From the NCBI GenBank assembly GCA_037953745.1, contig JBAKBP010007632.1, forward strand, positions 1-64,000: a stretch of 64,000 nucleotides of DNA. Reading direction: 5' to 3'. How positions within the stretch are numbered: position 1 is the first letter of the stretch; the number at the start of each line of letters is the position of its first letter. Below the pieces are notes generated by a model that saw nothing but the letters and a program-made list of their open reading frames with translations, ran no database searches and had not been told where the DNA came from. Of this stretch, positions 54,923 to 64,000 are shown piece after piece. The DNA comes from Lithodes maja (lineage: Eukaryota > Arthropoda > Malacostraca > Decapoda > Lithodidae). The position numbers and the translations under genes are program-made.

Positions 54923-56752
54923 TGTTACGACCGGGCACTCAGGTACACTAGGGCTCTTACACAGGACTCGACTATGGCTCGTTGCCACAACGGAAAACAC
55001 ACGATCCCAACCCCAGAGTACTGCCAGCCGAACAAAAAACGCCACTACCCTCCAGAGTTCTATCTGCTATAACGGGGTATACAAGAACTCGTACTAGCGT
55101 TTCACACAACAGACTAATAACAAGACGGGAGTTATCTAGTCTGGTCAACAATCAAACAAAGAAGAAAGTACTACAACACTAAAGAATAGTGTTGGCCGAA
55201 GCCGAAGTAATCCACCCTTGAACTAAGAACTTAAGAAGTCCTCCACCCTCTACTTCGGATCGGCACTATTACGTTACGTTAAACAATAGTCCTCGAGCAT
55301 CAAGCAAGGAATCTTCTGATAAGTTAGATGCTTCTCGAATACTCATAAGAAGTAAGTATCGGATTTTGAACAGCAATTTAATGAATAACTCACTGGTAAT
55401 TAAAGGCTTTAAATTGACATAAGAAGAATTATAAGAATAAGCAATAGGATATGGCAAACATTAAGAAGAAGTACTCCGACAATGCACTGGCAATAGCCTA
55501 CTAAGATTGTGCTCGTGGGCCACTAATCTCTGAAGTAGCTAAGCGTGCCACACATGAAATCAATAGTGCTTAAACAATAATATACATAAGGAGAAGCTTC
55601 AATACTATGCTGTATCTGCTGGTCGAGCAAAGTCTAGCTGGGATACATAAGGTTAAGAGACAATGGCTGAGCAAGCGGCTCGTAGCCTAGCGAGGTCCTT
55701 AAGACTGTGCGGCCAAATTACGTTAATTGACGGGATGCTCTCTTGAGAGATCCAGATCACTAGTATCTGGTTCTCTCCTGGCGATCCTCTCAAAGTCAAG
55801 CAAATGAGATAGCACAGTGTTGGGTGGCACAGGCAAAAGCCCTCACTCGCAACACAGTGCTAAACTCCCACGGTACACAATCAAAAAGACCCCCTAGGCT
55901 TCCCACGTCTCCGTTGCAATTGTGCTGGTTCAACCAACCTAGCACTCATAGGAAATCACAACTCGAGGACCCCTATCCCAGTCTAGCATTACCTAAACCA
56001 GCAGAAAACAGGAACATGAATAATAGTACACAGGGAAATACATATACGAGTGCAACAAACATCAATCAATCCTATTCTAGTTAACCCTTCCAAAAATAGG
56101 CTATCTAACAGGCACTTATCTCGTGAGAACTCAAGCGATAATACTTTGGCTGACTAAATCTGCACCAAAGGGGTCATTGAGGTTATAAACAGGGACGAGA
56201 AGAGAAGAAGGTAGGCTGTTCAGAGAGTAGAGAAAGTTCACATCAGTCGGAAGAATATGGATAGTTGCAAGGGATATGAGAGGTCGCTTTGCCTGATGAG
56301 TTCTGAAGAATTGTGGCGAGGACCTCTCTTTTTATACTCGGCCCTGTAGCGAGCATAACGGCAATCATGACGTCACATTCTCTCTCTCAATCTGGGATCG
56401 ACAAAGGATTCCCACGCTCTTGATGAGGGGGGAGGGAGGGGGGGAAGGAGGGAGGAGGGAGTGAGGCCTACACACCTCGTGGCGCGCACACTGTCCTCCG
56501 TTACGTAATATCTCTCCTCTCATCATTACATACAAGTCCCACACACAATACTTATATCTAATGATATAAAATAGAACTCGTTGACTTAGAAGAAAACAAA
56601 ATACATAATGATAATACTTATAGTACAACGGTTCACATAAACTGAGTTAGGAAACTCTACACAGACTACAGCCAAAGTTCCTGCCCTGACGATCCTAGCG
56701 AGAGTGGGGCCTGACTGGGCGTTCTGTACAGCATGCTCACACATGCGTCACA
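54923..56752 (-). repeat. A2 5' LTR
   Basis: Promoter LTR in sense. TATA-like box near 56329-56338, hairpin at 55737-55783. A 1-bp deletion near 55090 and the 5-bp deletion near 56739 distinguish it from the other LTR. Confidence 0.95.
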
Positions 56753-57120
56753 ATATACAGGTATATACATACATACATTAACCAACAACCAAGCATTACC
56801 CCCTTATGCAATATACAAACACTAATAGCGTTCAGAGTGAAATACAATTGACTATATTCCTCCTTCCTTACGTCTGGAGAAGGATGTTGTAGTGGCTTTG
56901 TTTAATCCTCCTCCCTTAGGTCTGGTCCACTGGTACCACAACCACGAGATGCTGGACTATGAGGGCCCGGCGGGTGGTTATAGCGACCCACGAGGACCCC
57001 GGTGGCCTGAGGTCCGAACTGACCATCGCCCAGGCTAGACCCTCACACTCCGGGAACTACACCTGCTGACCCACGTCGTCCCGCCTGGCCTCCCTCATCA
57101 TTACTGTTCTTCAAGGTGGG
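56753..57120. other. Unassigned region right of A2
   Basis: Starts with the residual TA/CATA microsatellite, then mixed sequence with a GC-rich part at 56930-57090. I see no gene, TIR or known repeat. Confidence 0.4.
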
Positions 57121-57459
57121 TCAGATTTTAAGATGTCTATTAGTTTGGCGATTCTAAGACGTTCGGCCCATTTGTTTGGCAATCTAAAAACCTTCCACCG
57201 CATTTCTTTGCCAATATTAAGACCTTTCGTGCCATTTACCTGTCGATTTACTCCTGGCGAGCGATAGCGAGCCTATAATCTAGGAGGAACCAGCCTTTGG
57301 CCGGGACATTTTTCTACCGAAAAATATACAAATTTAACTATCTTAGGGGAGGCGTTGTACGTAGCTCTAAAACATGACATCACTCACCATCTGTGCATGC
57401 GTGAGAATCTTGGCCCCGCCCCTCAAATGTACAACTATTATATTGGATTAGATTAGATT

Positions 57460-57484
57460 AACCTAACCTAACCTAACCTGACCC
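57460..57484. repeat. Short (CCTAA)n, arthropod telomere-type repeat
   Basis: About four units of CCTAA inside the foldback MITE. It is too short to be a former telomere but agrees with an arthropod source. Confidence 0.6.
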
Positions 57485-57546
57485 TAAAATATAAAATAAT
57501 AACCAAAATAACAAATATAACGAAATAAAAAAAAAAAATAACAAAT

Positions 57547-57615
57547 ACTAGTGGGATCGATCGCTGGTTTCCTCAGTGACGGGCAGGCGTTATACCGAGT
57601 GAGCTACGACGAGAT
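57547..57615 (-). other. tRNA-like sequence inside the foldback MITE
   Basis: Minus strand: TAGCTCACTCGG matches the A box and GATCGATCC the B box at tRNA-like spacing, with GTC (Asp) where an anticodon might be. T and acceptor stems do not pair, so this is a degenerate tRNA-like promoter, not a gene. Confidence 0.45.
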
Positions 57616-57914
57616 CTGACTGGAACGGTTTGAAGGGTATATATAAACGCAATGGAGGTGAGGAGCGGGGCCAAGGGGGCCTAGATTCTCACGCATGCGC
57701 AGATGGTGAGTGACGTCATGTTTTAGAGCTACATACAAAGCCTCCCATTCTTAGGAATGTTTGTTTTTAAGATTGATGGAGGTCCAAGGAGGAAACTAAT
57801 ATATTAAAATATATATAACTAAATTGACCAAACAGTAAATCCTTCCCACTTAACCTCTCTAACTCACAAAAGTCCTCCCTCGTTATTACTGTTCTCCAAG
57901 ATGGGCTTACTTAA

Positions 57915-58394
57915 CCCTTCTTTAGCGGCGTGCAACATAAGTCGAGTTAAATCAATTTGGACTATGTGGCGGCGCGCGACATAGGTCGTGTGGCAATTTC
58001 AGCACGTAATGTTGCTGAGAGAGAGAGACAAGTGGTGGCAGGAGAGTAGCGAGCGTATGACTGCTCCAGACCACCGCGGCGGGCCTACTGACACGAATCC
58101 CACCCTCCTCCACCCTCTCACACTCGCTACATACTGAAATGTATGGGGAAAGTAGCCGAATTACATGGTTTTTGCACTTGTGTTGCGCGGTTATTGCAAG
58201 AAAACTAGCGGTCATACAAGGATCGTTGTGGTGTCATTGGAAAGCTCTGTTTATGCCCTTTCAGGGATAGATGCTTGTTTTACGCTCTAGGACTTATTTA
58301 GGCATGAAAATGATCACGTAAACAACCCTATTTTGGCTAAAAACACCCCGCTGGTGGCTACATATTATTTACCGCCTAGGCCGCTCGTTAGGTG
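57915..58394. mobile_element. TTAA MITE, copy 2 (480 bp)
   Basis: TTAA at 57911-57914 and 58395-58398. Ends CCCTTCTTTAGCGGCG and CCGCTCGTTAGGTG. Same internal blocks as the copies at 33001 and 59508. Confidence 0.85.
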
Positions 58395-58398
58395 TTAA

Positions 58399-58909
58399 GT
58401 TTGTTCATAATATGTAGGCCAATGCTCGTGAACACTAACCTCTATAACTCATCAACTTTTCCAAGGTGGGGTTTGGAAGTGCAGTATGTGTCTTTCCAGG
58501 TATTTCAAAAAATTTGCAAATATTTCAAATGTGTGTTATTTTGTTTCTATATTACCTACACTATTTTTCTTTTCAGTATTTGGTCATAGCATGTTGCCAT
58601 TTAAGATCGGTGAAGTACAAGTCGTTAGCTGAAATGGTTTTCACAGTAGAGCATAACATCGAAATTGTCCAAGTCTGGTATGACAGCAAATAATACATCA
58701 CGGTTTGTTGTTGGTTCCGTTGTTCAAATACCTTTTCTGTTCTTAGTTACTGCTAATGGACGTCGACAGTTGCCCTTGTGTGCGCTGTGAACAGTAACCT
58801 TGCTCAGAGTCGGTATGAAGGCACTGTCTCACTAATCATGGACATTTTTCACCTCCACTTACTCGAATGCAGTTAATGAGTGTAGCCTATACCATTAAAC
58901 AAACAAATA
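58399..58909. other. Non-coding stretch, nothing recognised
   Basis: AT-rich single-copy-looking sequence. The 65- and 75-codon frames here have no recognisable feature. Confidence 0.4.
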
Positions 58910-59229
58910 TCAGTACATAATAATAGTCCCAAGTGGTGGATTAATGATATTGTGGATTGTCTGTTTGCTAAAAAAAGAATGCATATGATAGATAAACAAT
59001 CTCTGATACCCATGAAAATAGAGTGATATTTGTAGATCTACGACGCAAAGCCAAAAAGTTAATCAAACAAAGTAAAAACACGCTAGAATTACATGTTGCA
59101 AATCAAAGTAAGACAAACCCGAAAGAATATGTTATAGTTACATCAGTAAGAAGAAAGTAGTGACCTCAACGATTGGACCGTTAGTCGATGAGGAAGGAGA
59201 ATCCACTAAAGATGAAGCAAAATTACGAT

Positions 59230-60558
59230 ATCCTCAACCTATAGTCCTATAATTATGATGAGAGTAAAGCTGTAGGTATTATATACCTTGATTTTCAAAA
59301 GTTGACAAAGTTCCCCACAAACGTTTATTGATAAAACTAAAAAGTGCATGGAATACAAGACGGTGTGTTGAAATGGATAGAAAATTGGCTTAGTGACAGA
59401 AACCAAAGAGGAGTCATAAACGGTAAAGCATCCAAATGGATCAATGTAAGTAGCAGGGTACCCCAGGGATCGGTACTGGGGCCAGTTCTCTTCCTAGTTT
59501 ACATTAACCCTTAACTGTCGGCGCGCAACTTATGTTGTGTGAAATAAATATGGACTATGTGGCGGGTCACAACTTATGTCGTGCGCCATTTTCACCACGT
59601 ACTGTTGCTGAGAGAGAGAGCTGAGTGGTGGGAGGAGCGTAGTAAGCCTATGACCGTCCCCCACCACCGCGGTGGACCAACTGAATTGTATTCTAACTTC
59701 CTCCCCCGCTTCTCACTTGCTACACAGGGAATTATGTAGGGAAATTACCTAATTACAGGGTTTTTGCACACGTGTTGCACGATCGCTGCAAGAGAACCAG
59801 TGGTCGTACAAGGATGGTTCGGGTGTCATTGGAAAGTTCTGTTTACGCCCTTTCAGGGATAGATATTTGTTTTACGATCTGGGTCTTATTTAGGCATGAA
59901 AATTATCACGTAAACAACCCTATTTAGGGTTAAAAAAAACGCTGGGCGCTAGCGGTCCAATAAGGTGTTAACGACATAGATAAGGGTCTCACCTGTACAA
60001 TCTCAAAGTTTGCTGACGATAAAAAAAAATGCAAATTGCGTACTCCCAAATGAACATGTTGAAGATATGCAACATAATCTAGATAAGCTGTCACATTGGG
60101 CTCAAACTTGGCATATGTGTTTCAATGCGGATACACGTAAATTACTCCATATCGGAACCCGAAATGAGATAGCAAACTATTAAATTAATGGCACCCAGCT
60201 TAAGAGTGTAGACAGAGAAACTGATTTGGGAGTAACAATATCGAGTAACCTAAAGCCGAGTCAACAATGTTCAGAAGTTGTTAAGAAGGCAAACAAAATA
60301 ATTGGCTCTATAGGCAGGTCATTTGAGCATAAATCCAAAGATGTCATCCTAATTCTTTACAATTCCTTAGTCCGCCCCCTGTCCTGGAATATTGCGTTCA
60401 ATGTTCAATCCGGATGCCCTTACTACCAAAAAGATATAGACAAGCTAGAACGAGTTCAACGTAGAGTTACTAAAATTATACCTTGCCTAAAGAACAAACC
60501 ATACGAGGAGCATCTTAGAGAATTAAATATATTTCCTTTAGCTCAGTGCAGATTATGA
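59230..60558 (+). pseudogene. CR1-like LINE RT, decayed, copy 2
   Basis: Traces of GVLKWIENWL, SRVPQGSVLGPVLFLVYIN before the MITE and FADDKK plus ANCVLPNEHVEDMQHN after it. From 60226 a 110-codon frame is open (VTISSNLKPSQQCSEVVKK, YYQKDIDKLERVQRRVTK). It serves as the empty-site reference for solo LTR D. Confidence 0.75.
59508..59967. mobile_element. TTAA MITE, copy 3 (460 bp)
   Basis: Flanked by TTAA (59504-59507, 59968-59971) inside the LINE codons for YIND. The paralogous LINE at 29915-29930 reads through the site without the insert, so TSD and ends are confirmed. Confidence 0.9.
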
Positions 60559-61299
60559 GGCGACTTAATTAAGTGTTCAAAATCATCAAAGGCATCGACA
60601 ATATGAACTGTAATAAATATTTTACTATCGACCAATCAAATTACACACAGGGGAACGGTTGCAAAATTATTGGTAATTGTTTTAATTCAAATTCACACGA
60701 GTCTAAGATTTTCTAATTCAATCAAGTTGCAAACTTGTGGAATGGGCCTCCCCGAGATGTCATAGACTGCAGCACCGTTGATGCTTTTTAACTTCGCCTA
60801 GACAAATACCTTGCCTTAAATCCATGATTGAATGCATTTGTAAATGAATATTTTTTTTTTTTTTTTTTTTTCCAACTACTGTTCCCTACTAACATCTAAT
60901 CCTGCCACGGACATTTGTCCCTGGGCAGTCTTCCCTTTCCATTTTTCCCTTACACACTCTAAACCACTGTTTGGACATTTGATCATGTGTTTTGGAGGGC
61001 AAGCAGCCTTGTGGGGTCGCTGGACCTGTTGTTGCTTGATTTCCTTTGTACTCCTTTGTACAAGAATTACGCGCCAGCATGCAATGATCTGAAAATTAGG
61101 GGGTCCAGTTCTGACGCTATTTTTTACTTTTAGCTTAATAATCCAGAAGGGTCTGAAGTCCTGTTTTAACAAATGTTGTGTTCACTTAACTATGAATGAT
61201 TCTTTGAACAGCATTATTATTATTACAGGTGAACAGCCGGCGGCGATGCAGACAGGCGGGACAGACAGACCATCAGGGGCTGTAATGCTAGTGACGATG

Positions 61300-62055
61300 G
61301 TGTTGGTGTTGTGTGACGTCAGTACCACCCTCCTCAGATGATGAAGTAACGACCTCAGTTCATCCAACACATAATCACCACAGCCATCATCAAAACAATA
61401 ACCCGATCATCAAACTCACCAAAATAACCTCTCCTATTATTGCCGTCCTATATTATTGTTGTGTGAAGTCAGTACCAACCTCCTCATATGATGAAGCAAC
61501 AAACCTCATTCACCCAACTCCTTATCATCAAAACAATCTACCCTGTCATCGAATTACCCTCTGCTATCATCAAGATTACGTTGCTATACTTGTGTTTTGT
61601 GAAGTCAGTACCAAGCTCCTCAGATGATAAAGCAACAAACCTCATTTCACTGAAGGGGGGTGACCTGCTTTTTTCTCTCCTTTTCTCTGTCTCTCTTTCT
61701 CTGGCGTGTATCCTTCGGCCCTACTGTTTTAAGACGTTTTTTCCCCATCCAGGTGTCGTTTTTTTCCTGGCAAGCGATAGCGAGCCAGCACTGTATGTAG
61801 AAATCCGGCTTGGCCGGTGAAATTTGTCTATCGAATAATGTAAACATTTAGCCTGCTGTCAGTTTTTGTTGTTATATATGCTGGCTCGCTACTGCTTGTC
61901 AGAAACAAATTGACACCTGGATGGGGATAAACGTCTTAAAACAGCAGTATGCTATCATCAATATTACCTTGCTATATTGTTGGTGGCAATGGTGTTGGTG
62001 TTTTGTGACGTCAGTACCAAGCTCCTCAGATGATGAAGCAACGACCTCACTTCAC
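61300..62055. repeat. Four copies of a ~62-bp unit, spaced about 140 bp
   Basis: GTGA(C/A)GTCAGTACCA, then CTCCTCAGATGATGAAGCAA and CCTCATTCACCCAACT, occurs at 61313, 61463, 61599 and 62005. The larger last gap is due to the foldback element at 61720-61950. Confidence 0.8.
61720..61950. mobile_element. R1-related foldback element (~230 bp)
   Basis: CTACTGTTTTAAGACG, CCCCATCCAGGTGTC and GCGAGCCAGCA in the left arm are mirrored by TGCTGGCTCGC, GACACCTGGATGGGG and CGTCTTAAAACAGCAG in the right arm, about 70 bp each. The left arm and centre carry the CTGGC(A/G)AGCGATAGCGAGCC block of R1. Confidence 0.75.
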
Positions 62056-62059
62056 CCAA

Positions 62060-62461
62060 CTATACTCGGTTTCATTTAATCTAACGGTAAATTAAATCCC
62101 CCTAACAACTGATTTCTCCAACTCTAACGGGGGGAAAACAAAGAAACTACTATAGCTCTGTTTCATATGAGTACCAAGTTTGCATAATTAGCGACTGATT
62201 TCACTACAAAGTCTTTAAAATAACTGAGAAATCTTGATGGGAACTTTGCAATTTACTACCAGTTGAAAAGAAACCAAAGTTCCCATCAATATTTCTTAGT
62301 TATTTTGAAGAATTTATCGTGAAATATGGTGCACATTATATAAACTTGGTCTTAATATGATGCAGAGACATAGTGGTTTCATATTCTTCGAATAAGTATC
62401 AATAAATGATCTGCTAAGGGATTCACTTTACCGCCAGTTGAAATTAAACAGAGTATAGTCT
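62060..62461. mobile_element. 400-bp palindromic foldback element
   Basis: Arms of about 190 bp: the left starts CTATACTCGGTTTCATTTAA and the right ends with the inverse (TTAAACAGAGTATAG). The innermost parts, 62217-62247 and 62275-62305, pair almost perfectly (GATGGGAACTTTG). A half copy lies at 28985. Confidence 0.78.
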
Positions 62462-62504
62462 TAACTGTCTATTATACCTTACTAAGTGTATTGTAATTAT
62501 TTAA

Positions 62505-62840
62505 CTGGAGATGGGTCGTTTTTCTGGTCCACCTTCTTCCTCATGACTTAGCCCCATTAGTTTTCAGATTTCAAGATGTTTGCCCTATTTGTTTGTCTAT
62601 TTTAAGACCTTTCGCCCTATTTATTTGTCACTTTCTTTGTCAATTTTTGTTCCTGCCGAACGATAGTGAGTCTGTAATTTTGGAAAAACCGGACTTCGGC
62701 CGGGACATTTTTCTACCATGAAATGCGACAATTAATCTAGAATAAGGATCTAATGGATATTTTTGTAAAGTTTGATGAAGGAAACTAGACAAATGATAAA
62801 TACATAGAAACATTGATCAAAAAGTAAACCAACATCATTT
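62505..62840 (+). repeat. Dispersed repeat R1, copy f
   Basis: Head GGAGATGGGTCGTTTTTCTGG, modules TTTGTCTATTTTAAGACC, block CGAACGATAGTGAGTC, ACCGGACTTCGGCCGGGACA. Closest in order to copy a at 28461. Confidence 0.75.
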
Positions 62841-62898
62841 AATGTCACACTGTTATATTAATGCGCTTAACTTCTTAGCAGATGTATTATTTGTAATT

Positions 62899-63549
62899 TA
62901 TGAAGGGGAGATGGGCCGTTATGAAGGGGAGATGGGCCGTTATGAAGGGGAGATGGGCCGTTATGAAGGGGAGATGGGCCGTTATGAAGGGGAGATGGGC
63001 CGTTATGAAGGGGAGATGGGCCGTTATGAAGGGGAGATGGGCCGTTATGAAGGGGAGATGGGCCGTTATGAAGGGGAGATGGGCCGTTATGAAGGGGAGA
63101 TGGGCCGTTATGAAGGGGAGATGGGCCGTTATGAAGGGGAGATGGGCCGTTATGAAGGGGAGATGGGCCGTTATGAAGGGGAGATGGGCCGTTATGAAGG
63201 GGAGATGGGCCGTTATGAAGGGGAGATGGGCCGTTATGAAGGGGAGATGGGCCGTTATGAAGGGGAGATGGGCCGTTGTGAAGGGGAGATGGGCCGTTAT
63301 GAAGGGGAGATGGGCCGTTATGAAGGGGAGATGGGCCGTTATGAAGGGGAGATGGGCCGTTATGAAGGGGAGATGGGCCGTTATGAAGGGGAGATGGGCC
63401 GTTATGAAGGGGAGATGGGCCGTTATGAAGGGGAGATGGGCCGTTATGAAGGGGAGATGGGCCGTTATGAAGGGGAGATGGGCCGTTATGAAGGGGAGAT
63501 GGGCCGTTATGAAGGGGAGATGGGCCGTTATGAAGGGGAGATGGGCCGT
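62899..63549. repeat. 21-bp minisatellite, 31 units
   Basis: Exactly 651 bp of TATGAAGGGGAGATGGGCCGT with only one unit variant seen (TGTGAAGG near 63276). All frames on both strands stay open because the period is a multiple of 3. No start context or signal supports a real protein. Confidence 0.95.
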
Positions 63550-63565
63550 TTTTTGGGTCTATCAA

Positions 63566-64000
63566 TTCATGTATTCCTTTATGTTTTAGTTCCTCGCTAG
63601 ACCTTCATGTATTCCTTTATGTTTTAGTTCCTCGCTAGACCTTCATGTATTCCTTTATGTTTTAGTTCCTCGCTAGACCTTCATGTATTCCTTTATGTTT
63701 TAGTTCCTCGCTAGACCTTCATGTATTCCTTTATGTTTTAGTTCCTCGCTAGACCTTCATGTATTCCTTTAGGTTTTAGTTCCTCGCTAGACCTTCATGT
63801 ATTCCTTTATGTTTTAGTTCCTCGCTAGACCTTCATGTATTCCTTTATGTTTTAGTTCCTCGCTAGACCTTCATGTATTCCTTTATGTTTTAGTTCCTCG
63901 CTAGACCTTCATGTATTCCTTTATGTTTTAGTTCCTCGCTAGACCTTCATGTATTCCTTTATGTTTTAGTTCCTCGCTAGACCTTCATGTATTCCTTTAT
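63566..64000. repeat. 38-bp satellite, about 11 units, runs off the right edge
   Basis: Units begin TTCATGTATTCCTTTATGTT and continue with TTAGTTCCTCGCTAGACC. Nearly identical copies; one variant (TTTAGGTTT) near 63770. Confidence 0.95.

Larger units (their letters stand above)
48581..56752 (-). mobile_element. LTR retrotransposon A2 (GMR1-like Gypsy, rearranged, ORF intact)
   Basis: LTRs 48581-50415 and 54923-56752 (1835 and 1830 bp) differ almost only by small indels, including a 5-bp deletion near 56739. The 4-bp TSD ATAT lies in the microsatellite. Sense is minus. It is the sister of A1 with the same integrase and RT losses, so the rearrangement predates both insertions. Confidence 0.95.
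57348..57748. mobile_element. 401-bp foldback MITE with ~75-bp TIRs
   Basis: Left arm GGAGGCGTTGTACGTAGCTC onward to about 57430; right arm 57660-57748 is its inverse with a few mismatches (TAAAACATGAC, CACTCACCATCTG, GCATGCGTGAGAATCT). A 7-bp direct repeat TCTTAGG (57341-57347, 57749-57755) is the likely TSD. The centre holds (CCTAA)n, A-rich sequence and a tRNA-like segment. Confidence 0.8.
57121..57910 (+). repeat. Dispersed repeat R1, copy d, interrupted by a foldback MITE
   Basis: R1 modules 57121-57347 resume at 57756 (AATGTTTGTTTTTAAGATTG, ATGGAGGTCC). Confidence 0.7.
58910..61062 (+). mobile_element. CR1-like LINE copy 2, with a TTAA MITE inside
   Basis: Same family as 29345-32890. 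The upstream part KKVVTSTIGPLVDEEGE is joined by an internal deletion near 59225 to the DDESKAV-type RT part. RT is interrupted by the MITE at 59508-59967, then continues. The 3' UTR ends TTTGTACTCCTTTGTAC at about 61062. A T-run lies at 60850-60870. Confidence 0.8.

Noticed and set aside
62842..63600. 252-codon frame of YEGEMGR repeats, and its antisense and shifted partners
   Set aside because: The 21-bp period keeps every frame open; no codon bias, start context or unique flanking domain.
63566..64000. CRISPR-like direct repeats (38 bp; also the 21-bp and 19-bp arrays)
   Set aside because: Units are head-to-tail without unique spacers, and the window is eukaryotic; these are satellites.

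Overview
This is a repeat-rich animal nuclear window, most likely from an arthropod and probably a decapod crustacean. The evidence is indirect: Jockey- and CR1-like LINE relics of the kind common in decapods, a short run of the arthropod telomere-type unit CCTAA near 57463, dense microsatellites and minisatellites, and several families of Ty3/Gypsy elements. I see no convincing active host gene, rRNA or functional tRNA. Almost everything is transposable element, and insertions are nested, so their order can be read from target-site duplications (TSDs) and from paralogous empty sites.

Layout. 1-3090: 5' half of an APE-type LINE (minus strand, runs off the left edge), then an AT-rich minisatellite split by a 5'-truncated Jockey-like LINE. 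3306-17542: one large intronless pseudogene on the minus strand, interrupted by a 1.5-kb DNA element (5-bp TSD), an 8.1-kb LTR retrotransposon (A1, 4-bp TSD) and a 424-bp TTAA element. Removing each insert with one TSD restores the reading frame. 18949-28373: LTR retrotransposon B, about 9.4 kb, with a near-intact single gag-pol ORF carrying one stop codon, inserted in a small inverted-repeat element. 28461-36096: dispersed repeat R1, a CR1-like LINE split by a solo LTR (D), TTAA MITEs, and a decayed LINE. 36097-39681: a decayed DNA transposon with 14-bp terminal inverted repeats (TIRs), itself carrying LINE sequence. 39696-48429: older LTR element C (plus strand, frameshifted). 48430-48580: a (TA)n tract. 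48581-56752: LTR element A2, sister of A1. 56753-64000: R1 copies, foldback elements, TTAA MITEs, a second CR1-like LINE, a 31 x 21-bp minisatellite and a 38-bp satellite running off the right edge.

How the parts relate. Elements A, B and C belong to one unusual Gypsy group. Where pol is complete (B and C) the order is protease-integrase-RT-RNase H, as in the GMR1-like clade, and gag has a SCAN-like capsid segment. A1 and A2 are internally rearranged. They keep LTRs, gag and protease but lack the integrase core and the RT catalytic core. They still have a long ORF (intact in A2) and nearly identical LTR pairs, so they look like recently moved non-autonomous elements served in trans by a B-like relative. 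The LTRs of A, B and D share a covarying hairpin with conserved flanks. This is the best candidate in the window for an undescribed functional RNA element.
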